This document shows, piece by piece, positions 43,916 to 57,640 of a DNA stretch of 64,000 bases. The translations under genes were made by a program, and so were the position numbers. Each line of letters starts with the position of its first letter. Position 1 is the stretch's first letter. Source of the stretch: Ptiloglossa arizonensis. Taxonomy: Eukaryota > Arthropoda > Insecta > Hymenoptera > Colletidae. The notes beneath the pieces were generated by a model. The model made no database searches and was not told the DNA's origin. It saw only the letters and a program-made list of their open reading frames with translations. The stretch is from NCBI RefSeq assembly GCF_051014685.1, contig NW_027479056.1, positions 1 through 64,000 on the forward strand. Direction: 5' to 3'.

Positions 43916-44037
43916 TTATGCGTTATACGTTATATGTTACACGTTATACGTTATACGTTATAGGTTATACGTTATACGTTATACGTCATACGCTATACGT
44001 TATACGTCATACGTTATACGCTATACGTTATACGTTA

Positions 44038-45307
44038 TAGGTCATACCTTATTCGTGATACGTCATACGTTATACGTTATACGTTATACGTTATACGTTG
44101 TACGTTATACGTCATACGTAATACGTTATACGTTAGAGGTCGTTCCTTATACGTGATACGTCATACGTTATACGTTATACGTTATACGTTATACGTTATA
44201 CGTTATACGTTATACGTTATACGTTATACGTCATACGTTATACCTTAGACGTTACGGGTTATACGTTATACGTTATATGTTATACGTTATACGATATACG
44301 TTATACGTTATACGTTATACGTTATACGTTATACAATATACGTTATACGTCATTCGTTATACGTTAGATGTTACACAATATAGGTTATACGTTATACGTT
44401 ATACGTTATACGTTATACGTTATACGTTATACGTTATACGTTATACGTTATACGTTATACGTTATACGTTATACGTTATACGTTATACGATATACGTTCT
44501 ACGTTATACGTTATACGTTATACGTTATACGTTATACGTTATACGTTATACGTTATACGTTATACGTTATACGTTATACGTTATACGTTATACGTTATAC
44601 GTTATACGTTATACGTTATACATTATACGTTATACGTCTATCGTTATACGTTAGACGTTACACAATATAGGTTATACGTGATACGTTATACGTTACACGT
44701 TACACGTTATACGTTATACGTTATACGTTATACGTTATACGTTATACGTTATACGTTATACGTTATACGTTATACGTTATACGTTATACGTTATACGTTA
44801 TACGTTATACGTTATACGTCAATCGTTATACGTTAGACGTTACACAATATAGGTTATACGTTATACGTTATACGTTATACGTTATACGTTATACGTTATA
44901 CGTTATACGTCATACATTATACGTTAGACGTTACACGTTATACGTTATACGTTATACGTTATACGTTATACGTTATACGTTATACGTTATACGTTATACG
45001 TTATACGTTATACGTTATACGTTATACGTTATACGTTATACGTTATACGTTATACGTTATACGTTGTACGTTATACGTAATACGTTATACGTTAGAGGTC
45101 GTTCCTTATAGGTGATACGTCATACGTTATACGTTATACGTTATAAGTTATACGTTATACGTTATACGTTATACGTTATACGTTATACGTTATACGTTAT
45201 ACGTTATACGTTATACGATATACGTTCTACGTTATACGTTATACGTTATACGTTATACGTTATACGTTATACGTTATACGTTATACGTTATACGTTATAC
45301 GTTATAC
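44038..45307 (+). repeat. Transition from family A to family B
   Basis: K 44,038, L 44,136, N 44,368, GTCTATCG 44,636, GTCAATCG 44,818 and L 45,095. The same order recurs at 53,650-54,686 at offsets of 9,591-9,619 bp, and at 30,849-31,475 and 37,091-37,724. Private units are TTGTACG near 44,098 and TTATAAG near 45,142. Confidence 0.75.
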
Positions 45308-46332
45308 GGTATACGTTATACATTATACGTTATACGTCTATCGTTATACGTTAGACGTTACACAATATAGGTTATACGTGATACGTTATACGTTACACGT
45401 TACACGTTATACGTTATACGTTATACGTTATACGTTATACGTTATACGTTATACGTTATACGTTATACGTTATACGTTATACGTTATACGTTATACGTTA
45501 TACGTCAATCGTTATACGTTAGACGTTACACAATATAGGTTATACGTTATACGTTATACGTTATACGTTATACGTTATACGTTATACGTTATACGTTATA
45601 CGTTATACGTTATACGTTATACGTTATACGTTATACGTTATACGCTATCCGTTATACGTTATACGTTATACGTTATACGTTATACGTTATACGTTATACG
45701 TTATACGTCATACATTATACGTTAGACGTTACACGTTATACGTTATACGTTATACGTTATACGTTATACGTTATACGTTATACGTTATACGTTATACGTT
45801 ATACGTTATACGTTATACGTTATACGTTATACGTTATACAATATACGTTATACGTCATTCGTTATACGTTAGATGTTACACAATATAGGTTATACGTTAT
45901 ACGTTATACGTTATACGTTATACGTTATACGTTATACGTTATACGTTATACGTTATACGTTATACGTAATACGTTATACGTTATACATTATACGTTATAC
46001 GTCTATCGTTATACGTTAGACGTTACACAATATAGGTTATACGTGATACGTTATATGTTATACGTTATACGTTATACGTTATACGTTATACGTTATACGT
46101 TATACGTTATACGTTATACGTTATACATTATACGTTATACGTCATTCGTTATACGTTAGACGTTACACAATATAGGTTGTACGTGATACGTTATACGTTA
46201 TACGTTATACGTTATACGTTATACGTTATACGTTATACGTTATACGTTATACGTTATACGTTATACGTTATACGTTATACGTTATACGCTATACGTTATA
46301 CGTTATACGTTATACGTTATACGTTATACGTT

Positions 46333-46340
46333 TGACGTCA
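46333..46340. other. TGACGTCA palindrome
   Basis: First of three sites in 2,290 bp copy 1, 118 bp before the CTTACTCG K module at 46,451. Confidence 0.5.
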
Positions 46341-46715
46341 TACGTTATACGTTATATTATACGTTAGACGTTATAAGTTATACGTTATACGTTATACGTC
46401 ATACGTTATACGTTATGCGTCATACGTTATACGTTATACGTTATACGTTATAGGTCATACCTTACTCGTGATACGTCATACCTTATACGTTATACGTTCT
46501 ACGTTATACGTTATACGTTATACGTTATAGGTCATACCTTATTCGTGATACGTCATACGTTATACGTTATACGTTCTACGTTATACGTTATACGTTATAC
46601 GTTACACGTTATACGTTATATGTTATACGTTATACGTTCTACGTTCTACGTTATACGCTATACGTTATACGTTATACGTTATACGTTATACGTTATACGT
46701 TATACGTTATACGTT

Positions 46716-46723
46716 TGACGTCA
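46716..46723. other. TGACGTCA palindrome
   Basis: Second site, 383 bp after the first, 118 bp before K 46,834. Confidence 0.5.
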
Positions 46724-47392
46724 TACGTTATACGTTATATTATACGTTAGACGTTATAAGTTATACGTTATACGTTATACGTCATACGTTATACGTTATG
46801 CGTCATACGTTATACGTTATACGTTATACGTTATAGGTCATACCTTATTCGTGATACGTCATACCTTATACGTTATACGTTCTACGTTATACGTTATACG
46901 TTATACGTTATAGGTCATACCTTATTCGTGATACGTCATACGTTATACGTTATACGTTCTACGTTATACGTTATACGTTATACGTTACACGTTATACGTT
47001 ATATGTTATACGTTATACGTTCTACGTTCTACGTTATACGCTATACGTTATACGTTATACGTTATACGTTATACGTTATACGTTATACGTTATACGTTAT
47101 ACGTTATACGTTATACGTTATACGTTATACGTTATACGTTATACGTTATACGTTATACGTTATACGTTATACGTTATACGTTATACGTTATACGTTATAC
47201 GTTATACGTTATACGTTATACGTTATACGTTATACGTTATACGTTATACGTTATACGTTATACGTTATACGTTATACGTTATACGTTATACGTTATACGT
47301 TATACGTTATACGTTATACGTTATACGATATACGTAATACGTTATACGCTATACGTTATACGTTATACGTTATACGTTATACGTTATACGTT

Positions 47393-47400
47393 TGACGTCA
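47393..47400. other. TGACGTCA palindrome
   Basis: Extra site at the crossover junction, 1,060 bp after 46,333 and 118 bp before K 47,511. Confidence 0.5.
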
Positions 47401-48622
47401 TACGTTATACGTTATATTATACGTTAGACGTTATAAGTTATACGTTATACGTTATACGTCATACGTTATACGTTATGCGTCATACGTTATACGTTATACG
47501 TTATACGTTATAGGTCATACCTTACTCGTGATACGTCATACCTTATACGTTATACGTTCTACGTTATACGTTATACGTTATACGTTATACGTTATACGGT
47601 ATACGTTATACATTATACGTTATACGTCTATCGTTATACGTTAGACGTTACACAATATAGGTTATACGTGATACGTTATACGTTACACGTTACACGTTAT
47701 ACGTTATACGTTATACGTTATACGTTATACGTTATACGTTATACGTTATACGTTATACGTTATACGTTATACGTTATACGTTATACGTTATACGTCAATC
47801 GTTATACGTTAGACGTTACACAATATAGGTTATACGTTATACGTTATACGTTATACGTTATACGTTATACGTTATACGTTATACGTTATACGTTATACGT
47901 TATACGTTATACGTTATACGTTATACGTTATACGCTATACGTTATACGTTATACGTTATACGTTATACGTTATACGTTATACGTTATACGTTATACGTCA
48001 TACATTATACGTTAGACGTTACACGTTATACGTTATACGTTATACGTTATACGTTATACGTTATACGTTATACGTTATACGTTATACGTTATACGTTATA
48101 CGTTATACGTTATACGTTATACGTTATACAATATACGTTATACGTCATTCGTTATACGTTAGATGTTACACAATATAGGTTATACGTTATACGTTATACG
48201 TTATACGTTATACGTTATACGTTATACGTTATACGTTATACGTTATACGTTATACGTAATACGTTATACGTTATACATTATACGTTATACGTCTATCGTT
48301 ATACGTTAGACGTTACACAATATAGGTTATACGTGATACGTTATATGTTATACGTTATACGTTATACGTTATACGTTATACGTTATACGTTATACGTTAT
48401 ACGTTATACGTTATACATTATACGTTATACGTCATTCGTTATACGTTAGACGTTACACAATATAGGTTGTACGTGATACGTTATACGTTATACGTTATAC
48501 GTTATACGTTATACGTTATACGTTATACGTTATACGTTATACGTTATACGTTATACGTTATACGTTATACGTTATACGCTATACGTTATACGTTATACGT
48601 TATACGTTATACGTTATACGTT

Positions 48623-48630
48623 TGACGTCA
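48623..48630. other. TGACGTCA palindrome
   Basis: Copy of 46,333 at +2,290. Confidence 0.5.
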
Positions 48631-49005
48631 TACGTTATACGTTATATTATACGTTAGACGTTATAAGTTATACGTTATACGTTATACGTCATACGTTATA
48701 CGTTATGCGTCATACGTTATACGTTATACGTTATACGTTATAGGTCATACCTTACTCGTGATACGTCATACCTTATACGTTATACGTTCTACGTTATACG
48801 TTATACGTTATACGTTATAGGTCATACCTTATTCGTGATACGTCATACGTTATACGTTATACGTTCTACGTTATACGTTATACGTTATACGTTACACGTT
48901 ATACGTTATATGTTATACGTTATACGTTCTACGTTCTACGTTATACGCTATACGTTATACGTTATACGTTATACGTTATACGTTATACGTTATACGTTAT
49001 ACGTT

Positions 49006-49013
49006 TGACGTCA
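49006..49013. other. TGACGTCA palindrome
   Basis: Copy of 46,716 at +2,290. Confidence 0.5.
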
Positions 49014-49600
49014 TACGTTATACGTTATATTATACGTTAGACGTTATAAGTTATACGTTATACGTTATACGTCATACGTTATACGTTATGCGTCATACGT
49101 TATACGTTATACGTTATACGTTATAGGTCATACCTTATTCGTGATACGTCATACCTTATACGTTATACGTTCTACGTTATACGTTATACGTTATACGTTA
49201 TAGGTCATACCTTATTCGTGATACGTCATACGTTATACGTTATACGTTCTACGTTATACGTTATACGTTATACGTTACACGTTATACGTTATATGTTATA
49301 CGTTATACGTTCTACGTTCTACGTTATACGCTATACGTTATACGTTATACGTTATACGTTATACGTTATACGTTATACGTTATACGTTATACGTTATACG
49401 TTATACGTTATACGTTATACGTTATACGTTATACGTTATACGTTATACGTTATACGTTATACGTTATACGTTATACGTTATACGTTATACGTTATACGTT
49501 ATACGTTATACGTTATACGTTATACGTTATACGTTATACGTTATACGTTATACGTTATACGTTATACGTTATACGTTATACGATATACGTAATACGTTAT

Positions 49601-50124
49601 ACGTTAGAGGTCGTTCCTTATAGGTGATACGTCATACGTTATTCGTTATACGTTATACGTTATACGTTATACGTTATACGTTATACGTTATACGTTATAC
49701 GTTATACGTTATACGTTATACGTTATACGTTATACGTTATACGATATACGTTCTACGTTATACGTTATACGTTATACGTTATACGTTATACGTTATACGT
49801 TATACGTTATACGTTATACGTTATACGTTATACGTTATACGTTATACGTTATACGTTATATGTTACACGTTATACGTTATACGTTATAGGTTATACGTAA
49901 TACGTTGTACGTTATACGTTATACGTTATACGTTATACGATATACGTTATACGTTATACGTTATACGTTATACGTAATACGTTATACGTTATACGTCATA
50001 CGTTATACGTTATACGATATAAGTTATACGTAATACGTTATACGTTATACGTTATACGTTATACGTTATACGTCATACGCTATACGTTATACGTCATACG
50101 TTATACGTTATACGTTATACGTTA
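49601..50124 (+). repeat. Family-A linker: L, GATATACGTTCTACG, S and TAATACG units
   Basis: L 49,607, then a private TTATTCG near 49,641, GATATACGTTCTACG near 49,743, an S module near 49,857 and GATATAAGTT near 50,016. It joins the family-B repeat on the left to the K-bounded family-A repeat on the right. Confidence 0.68.
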
Positions 50125-50618
50125 TAGGTCATACCTTATTCGTGATACGTCATACGTTATACGTTATACGTTCTACGTTATACGTTATACGTTATATGTT
50201 ACACGTTATACGTTATACGTTACACGTTCTACGTTCTACGTTATACGTTACACGTTATACGTTATACGTTATACGTTATGCGTTATACGTTATGCGTTAT
50301 ACGTTATACGTTATACGTTATACGTTATACGTTATACGTTATACGTTATACGTTATACGTTATACGTTATACGTTATACGTTATACGTTATACGTTATAC
50401 GTCATACGTTATACGTTATACGTTATACGTTGTACGTTATACGTTATACGTTATACGTTATACGTTATACGTTATACGTTATACGTTATACGTTATACGT
50501 TATACGTTATACGTTATAGGTCATACCTTATTCGTGATACGTCATACGTTATACGTTATACGTTCTACGTTATACGTTATACGTTATACGTTACACGTTA
50601 TACGTTATACGTTATACG

Positions 50619-50667
50619 TTCTACGTTCTACGTTCTACGTTCTACGTTCTACGTTCTACGTTCTACG
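50619..50667 (+). repeat. TTCTACG array, 7 units
   Basis: 11 perfect units then TGATACG; 1.7 kb repeat copy 1. Confidence 0.92.
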
Positions 50668-51369
50668 TTATACGTTATACGTTATACGTTATACGTTATA
50701 CGTTATACGTTATACGTTATACGTTATACGTTATACGTTATACGTGATACGTCATACGTTATACGTTATACGTTATACAATATACGTTATACGTTATACG
50801 TTATAAGTTATACGTTATACGTTATACGTTATACATTATACGTTATAGGTTATTCGTTATACGTTATACGTTATACGTTATACGTTATACGTAATACGTT
50901 ATACGATATACGTTATACGTTGTACGTTATACGTTATACGTTATACGTTATAGGTTATACGTTATACGTTATACGTTATATCGTTTATACGTTATACGTA
51001 ATACGTTATACGATATACGTTATACGTTATACGTTATACGTTATACGTTATACGTTATACGTTATACGTTATACGTTATACGTTATACGTTATACGTTAT
51101 ACGATATACGTTATACGTTATACGTTATACGATATACGTTATACGTTATACGTAATACGTTATACGTTATACGTTATACGTTATACGTTATACGTTATAC
51201 GTTATACGTTATACGTTATACGTTATACGTTATACGTTATACGTTATACGTTATACGTTATAGGTCATACCTTATTCGTGATACGTCATACGTTATACGT
51301 TATACGTTCTACGTTATACGTTATACGTTATACGTTACACGTTATACGTTATACGTTATACGTTATACG

Positions 51370-51397
51370 TTCTACGTTCTACGTTCTACGTTCTACG
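51370..51397 (+). repeat. TTCTACG array, 4 units
   Basis: First half of the 189 bp tandem duplication; 7 perfect units before the next K. Confidence 0.92.
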
Positions 51398-51558
51398 TTA
51401 TACGTTATACGTTATACGTTATACGTTATACGTTATACGTTATACGTTATAGGTCATACCTTATTCGTGATACGTCATACGTTATACGTTATACGTTCTA
51501 CGTTATACGTTATACGTTATACGTTACACGTTATACGTTATACGTTATACGTTATACG

Positions 51559-51586
51559 TTCTACGTTCTACGTTCTACGTTCTACG
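51559..51586 (+). repeat. TTCTACG array, 4 units
   Basis: Second half of the 189 bp duplication; the equal short length shows the array was shortened before the duplication. Confidence 0.92.
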
Positions 51587-52328
51587 TTATACGTTATACG
51601 TTATACGTTATACGTTATACGTTATACGTTATACGTTATACGTTATACGTTATACGTTATACGTTATACGTAATACGTTATACGTTATACGTCATACGTT
51701 ATACGTTATACGATATAAGTTATACGTAATACGTTATACGTTATACGTTATACGTTATACGTTATACGTCATACGCTATACGTTATACGTCATACGTTAT
51801 ACGTTATACGTTATACGTTATAGGTCATACCTTATTCGTGATACGTCATACGTTATACGTTATACGTTCTACGTTATACGTTATACGTTATATGTTACAC
51901 GTTATACGTTATACGTTACACGTTCTACGTTCTACGTTATACGTTACACGTTATACGTTATACGTTATACGTTATGCGTTATACGTTATGCGTTATACGT
52001 TATACGTTATACGTTATACGTTATACGTTATACGTTATACGTTATACGTTATACGTTATACGTTATACGTTATACGTTATACGTTATACGTTATACGTTA
52101 TACGTTATACGTCATACGTTATACGTTATACGTTATACGTTGTACGTTATACGTTATACGTTATACGTTATACGTTATACGTTATACGTTATACGTTATA
52201 CGTTATACGTTATACGTTATACGTTATAGGTCATACCTTATTCGTGATACGTCATACGTTATACGTTATACGTTCTACGTTATACGTTATACGTTATACG
52301 TTACACGTTATACGTTATACGTTATACG

Positions 52329-52377
52329 TTCTACGTTCTACGTTCTACGTTCTACGTTCTACGTTCTACGTTCTACG
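52329..52377 (+). repeat. TTCTACG array, 7 units
   Basis: Partner of 50,619 at +1,710 with the same 11-unit exit. Confidence 0.92.
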
Positions 52378-52981
52378 TTATACGTTATACGTTATACGTT
52401 ATACGTTATACGTTATACGTTATACGTTATACGTTATACGTTATACGTTATACGTGATACGTCATACGTTATACGTTATACGTTATACAATATACGTTAT
52501 ACGTTATACGTTATAAGTTATACGTTATACGTTATACGTTATACATTATACGTTATAGGTTATTCGTTATACGTTATACGTTATACGTTATACGTTATAC
52601 GTAATACGTTATACGATATACGTTATACGTTGTACGTTATACGTTATACGTTATACGTTATAGGTTATACGTTATACGTTATACGTTATATCGTTTATAC
52701 GTTATACGTAATACGTTATACGATATACGTTATACGTTATACGTTATACGTTATACGTTATACGTTATACGTTATACGTTATACGTTATACGTTATACGT
52801 TATACGTTATACGTTATACGTTATACGTTATACGTTATACGTTATACGTTATACGTTATACGTTATACGTTATAGGTCATACCTTATTCGTGATACGTCA
52901 TACGTTATACGTTATACGTTCTACGTTATACGTTATACGTTATACGTTACACGTTATACGTTATACGTTATACGTTATACG

Positions 52982-53044
52982 TTCTACGTTCTACGTTCTA
53001 CGTTCTACGTTCTACGTTCTACGTTCTACGTTCTACGTTCTACG
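52982..53044 (+). repeat. TTCTACG array, 9 units
   Basis: Feeds the 71-unit tract. Confidence 0.92.
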
Positions 53045-53541
53045 TTATACGTTATACGTTATACGTTATACGTTATACGTTATACGTTATACGTTATACG
53101 TTATACGTTATACGTTATACGTTATACGTTATACGTTATACGTTATACGTTATACGTTATACGTTATACGTTATACGTTATACGTTATACGTTATACGTT
53201 ATACGTTATACGTTATACGTTATACGTTATACGTTATACGTTATACGTTATACGTTATACGTTATACGTTATACGTTATACGTTATACGTTATACGTTAT
53301 ACGTTATACGTTATACGTTATACGTTATACGTTATACGTTATACGTTATACGTTATACGTTATACGTTATACGTTATACGTTATACGTTATACGTTATAC
53401 GTTATACGTTATACGTTATACGTTATACGTTATACGTTATACGTTATACGTTATACGTTATACGTTATACGTTATACGTTATACGTTATACGTTATACGT
53501 TATACGTTATACGTTATACGTTATACGTTATACGTTATACG
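53045..53541 (+). repeat. Perfect tract, 71 units
   Basis: 497 bp of unbroken TTATACG between a 9-unit TTCTACG array and an S module. Confidence 0.92.
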
Positions 53542-56512
53542 TTATATGTTACACGTTATACGTTATACGTTATAGGTTATACGTTATACGTTATACGTCA
53601 TACGCTATACGTTATACGTCATACGTTATACGCTATACGTTATACGTTATAGGTCATACCTTATTCGTGATACGTCATACGTTATACGTTATACGTTATA
53701 CGTTATACGTTATACGTTATACGTTATACGTCATACGTAATACGTTATACGTTAGAGGTCGTTCCTTATACGTGATACGTCATACGTTATACGTTATACG
53801 TTATACGTTATACGTTATACGTTATACGTTATACGTTATACGTCATACGTTATACCTTAGACGTTACGGGTTATACGTTATACGTTATATGTTATACGTT
53901 ATACGATATACGTTATACGTTATACGTTATACGTTATACGTTATACAATATACGTTATACGTCATTCGTTATACGTTAGATGTTACACAATATAGGTTAT
54001 ACGTTATACGTTATACGTTATACGTTATACGTTATACGTTATACGTTATACGTTGTACGTTATACGTTATACGTTATACGTTATACGTTATACGTTATAC
54101 GATATACGTTCTACGTTATACGTTATACGTTATACGTTATACGTTATACGTTATACGTTATACGTTATACGTTATACGTTATACGTTATACGTTATACGT
54201 TATACATTATACGTTATACGTTATACATTATACGTTATACGTCTATCGTTATACGTTAGACGTTACACAATATAGGTTATACGTGATACGTTATACGTTA
54301 CACGTTACACGTTATACGTTATACGTTATACGTTATACGTTATACGTTATACGTTATACGTTATACGTTATACGTTATACGTTATACGTTATACGTTACA
54401 CGTTATACGTTATACGTCAATCGTTATACGTTAGACGTTACACAATATAGGTTATACGTTATACGTTATACGTTATACGTTATACGTTATACGTTATACG
54501 TTATACGTCATACATTATACGTTAGACGTTACACGTTATACGTTATACGTTATACGTTATACGTTATACGTTATACGTTATACGTTATACGTTATACGTT
54601 ATACGTTATACGTTATACGTTATACGTTATACGTTATACGTTATACGTTATACGTTATACGTTATACGTAATACGTTATACGTTAGAGGTCGTTCCTTAT
54701 AGGTGATACGTCATACGTTATACGTTATACGTTATACGTTATACGTTATACGTTATACGTTATACGTTATACGTTATACGTTATACGTTATACGTTATAC
54801 GTTATACGTTATACGATATACGTTCTACGTTATACGTTATACGTTATACGTTATACGTTATACGTTATACGTTATACGTTATACGTTATACGTTATACGT
54901 TATACGGTATACGTTATACATTATACGTTATACGTCTATCGTTATACGTTAGACGTTACACAATATAGGTTATACGTGATACGTTATACATTACACGTTA
55001 CACGTTATACGTTATACGTTATACGTTATACGTTATACGTTATACGTTATACGTTATACGTTATACGTTATACGTTATACGTTATACGTTATACGTCAAT
55101 CGTTATACGTTAGACGTTACACAATATAGGTTATACGTTATACGTTATACGTTATACGTTATACGTTATACGTTATACGTTATACGTTATACGTTATACG
55201 TTATACGTTATACGTTATACGTTATACGTTATACGCTATACGTTATACGTTATACGTTATACGTTATACGTTATACGTTATACGTTATACGTTATACGTC
55301 ATACATTATACGTTAGACGTTACACGTTATACGTTATACGTTATACGTTATACGTTATACGTTATACGTTATACGTTATACGTTATACGTTATACGTTAT
55401 ACGTTATACGTTATACGTTATACGTTATACAATATACGTTATACGTCATTCGTTATACGTTAGATGTTACACAATATAGGTTATACGTTATACGTTATAC
55501 GTTATACGTTATACGTTATACGTTATACGTTATACGTTATACGTTATACGTTATACGTTATACGTTATACGTAAAACGTTATACGTTATACATTATACGT
55601 TATACGTCTATCGTTATACGTTAGACGTTACACAATATAGGTTATACGTGATACGTTATATGTTATACGTTATACGTTATACGTTATACGTTATACGTTA
55701 TACGTTATACGTTATACGTTATACGTTATACATTATACGTTATACGTCATTCGTTATACGTTAGACGTTACACAATATAGGTTGTACGTGATACGTTATA
55801 CGTTATATGTTATACGTTATACGTTATACGTTATACGTTATACGTTATACGTTATACGTTATACGTTATACGTTATACGTTATACGTTATACGTTATACG
55901 CTATACGTTATACGTTATACGTTATACGTTATACGTTATACGTTTGACGTCATACGTTATACGTTATATTATACGTTAGACGTTATAAGTTATACGTTAT
56001 ACGTTATACGTCATACGTTATACGTTATACGTTATACGTTATACGTTATACGTTATACGTTATACGTTATACGTTATACGATATACGTAATACGTTATAC
56101 GTTAGAGGTCGTTCCTTATAGGTGATACGTCATACGTTATACGTTATACGTTATACGTTATACGTTATACGTTATACGTTATACGTTATACGTTATGCGT
56201 TATACGTTATACGTTATACGTTATACGTTATACGTTATACGATATACGTTCTACGTTATACGTTATACGTTATACGTTATACGTTATACGTTATACGTTA
56301 TACGTTATACGTTATACGTTATACGTTATACGTTATACGTTATATCGTTTATACGTTATACGTAATACGTTATACGTTATACGTCATACGTTATACGTTA
56401 TACGATATAAGTTATACGTAATACGTTATACGTTATACGTTATACGTTATACGTTATACGTCATACGCTATACGTTATACGTCATACGTAATACGTTATA
56501 CGTTATACGTTA
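53542..56512 (+). repeat. S-K-L lead followed by family-B block
   Basis: S 53,542, K 53,650, L 53,755, N 53,980, GTCTATCG 54,241, 54,934 and 55,606, GTCAATCG 54,416 and 55,095, L 54,686, TGACGTCA 55,945, L 56,105. 54,703-55,113 matches 38,194-38,604 at offset 16,509 with few differences. Private variants: TAAAACG near 55,572, CATTACACG near 54,988. After TGACGTCA the usual K pair is missing and the sequence goes directly to perfect units and L. Confidence 0.76.
55945..55952. other. TGACGTCA palindrome without a following K module
   Basis: Same flanks as the others, but the K pair expected 118 bp downstream is absent; perfect units and an L module follow. Confidence 0.5.
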
Positions 56513-57013
56513 TAGGTCATACCTTATTCGTGATACGTCATACGTTATACGTTATACGTTCTACGTTATACGTTATACGTTATATGTTACACGTTATACG
56601 TTATACGTTACACGTTCTACGTTCTACGTTATACGTTACACGTTATACGTTATACGTTATACGTTATGCGTTATACGTTATGCGTTATACGTTATACGTT
56701 ATACGTTATACGTTATACGTTACACGTTATACGTTATACGTTATACGTTATACGTTATACGTTATACGTTATACGTTATACGTTATACGTCATACGTTAT
56801 ACGTTATACGTTATACGTTGTACGTTATACGTTATACGTTATACGTTATACGTTATACGTTATACGTTATACGTTATACGTTATACGTTATACGTTATAC
56901 GTTATACGTTATAGGTCATACCTTATTCGTGATACGTCATACGTTATACGTTATACGTTCTACGTTATACGTTATACGTTATACGTTACACGTTATACGT
57001 TATACGTTATACG

Positions 57014-57069
57014 TTCTACGTTCTACGTTCTACGTTCTACGTTCTACGTTCTACGTTCTACGTTCTACG
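57014..57069 (+). repeat. TTCTACG array, 8 units
   Basis: 34 perfect units follow, ended by a single TTATATG not paired with TTACACG. Confidence 0.92.
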
Positions 57070-57606
57070 TTATACGTTATACGTTATACGTTATACGTTA
57101 TACGTTATACGTTATACGTTATACGTTATACGTTATACGTTATACGTTATACGTTATACGTTATACGTTATACGTTATACGTTATACGTTATACGTTATA
57201 CGTTATACGTTATACGTTATACGTTATACGTTATACGTTATACGTTATACGTTATACGTTATACGTTATACGTTATACGTTATACGTTATACGTTATACG
57301 TTATACGTTATATGTTATACGTTATACGTTATACGTTATACGTTATACGTTATACGTTATACGTTATACGTTATACGTTATATGTTACACGTTATACGTT
57401 ATACATTATAGGTTATACGTAATACGTTGTACGTTATACGTTATACGTTATACGTTATACGATATACGTTATACGTTATACGTTATACGTTATACGTAAT
57501 ACGTTATACGTTATACGTCATACGTTATACGTTATACGATATAAGTTATACGTTATACGTTATACGTTATACGTTATACGTTATACGTCATACGCTATAC
57601 GTTATA

Positions 57607-57618
57607 CGTCATGACGTT
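57607..57618 (+). repeat. 8-bp unit TCATGACG
   Basis: A 1 bp insertion changes TCATACG to TCATGACG. It is also present at about 59,536, which ties the two blocks together. Confidence 0.85.
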
Positions 57619-57640
57619 ATACGCTATACGTTATACGTTA

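Larger units (their letters stand above)
43178..44037 (+). repeat. Family-A block: K, TTCTACG array, 69-unit tract
   Basis: K 43,275, 7-unit TTCTACG array, 69-unit perfect tract, one TTATGCG at 43,916 and S near 43,930, leading to the K at 44,038. It resembles 3,337-3,900 and 6,808-7,400 except that the single TTATGCG before S is private. Confidence 0.72.
45308..47597 (+). repeat. 2,290 bp family-B higher-order repeat, copy 1
   Basis: GTCTATCG 45,336, GTCAATCG 45,504, N 45,872, GTCTATCG 46,001, TGACGTCA 46,333 and 46,716, K 46,451, 46,528, 46,834 and 46,911, a long perfect tract, then a third TGACGTCA (47,393) and K 47,511. The last part repeats 46,288-46,500 at a 1,060 bp offset, so this copy ends in an internal crossover junction. 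K at 46,451 and 47,511 share the private CTTACTCG (elsewhere CTTATTCG). Confidence 0.85.
47598..49600 (+). repeat. 2,290 bp family-B higher-order repeat, copy 2
   Basis: Landmarks at exactly +2,290: GTCTATCG 47,626 and 48,291, GTCAATCG 47,794, N 48,162, TGACGTCA 48,623 and 49,006, K 48,741 (also CTTACTCG), 48,818, 49,124 and 49,201. One substitution seen: A at 47,939 against C at 45,649 in copy 1. The final tract is 5 units shorter than in copy 1, and it exits into an L module at 49,607 rather than into a third TGACGTCA segment. Confidence 0.85.
51261..51638 (+). repeat. 189 bp tandem duplication (27 units)
   Basis: K, TTCTACG, TTACACG, 4-unit TTCTACG array and short tract occur twice, at 51,261 and 51,450. 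The right edge is approximate. Confidence 0.85.
50125..51820 (+). repeat. 1.7 kb family-A higher-order repeat, copy 1
   Basis: K 50,125 and 50,517, 7-unit TTCTACG array, P near 50,977, GATATACG units, and K 51,261 and 51,450. The last two are a 189 bp tandem duplication. Starts 1,696 bp before its partner (242 units plus 2 bp), widening to 1,710 bp after two units are gained in copy 2. The first 1.0 kb also matches 29,069-30,060 and 42,146-43,140. Confidence 0.8.
51821..53541 (+). repeat. 1.7 kb family-A higher-order repeat, copy 2
   Basis: K 51,821 and 52,227 (406 bp apart rather than 392), 7-unit TTCTACG array 52,329, P near 52,687, one GATATACG, K 52,873, 9-unit TTCTACG array and a 71-unit perfect tract to 53,541. 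After about 52,740 it departs from copy 1: perfect units replace the GATATACG group. Confidence 0.78.
56513..57640 (+). repeat. Family-A block: paired K, TTCTACG array, tract, S
   Basis: K 56,513 and 56,912 (399 bp), TTATGCG doublet, a private TTACACG near 56,720, 8-unit TTCTACG array 57,014, 34-unit tract, one TTATATG at 57,308, and S near 57,380 with CATTATAGG instead of CGTTATAGG. CATTATAGG is shared only with S modules at about 58,786 and 59,307. Confidence 0.74.
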
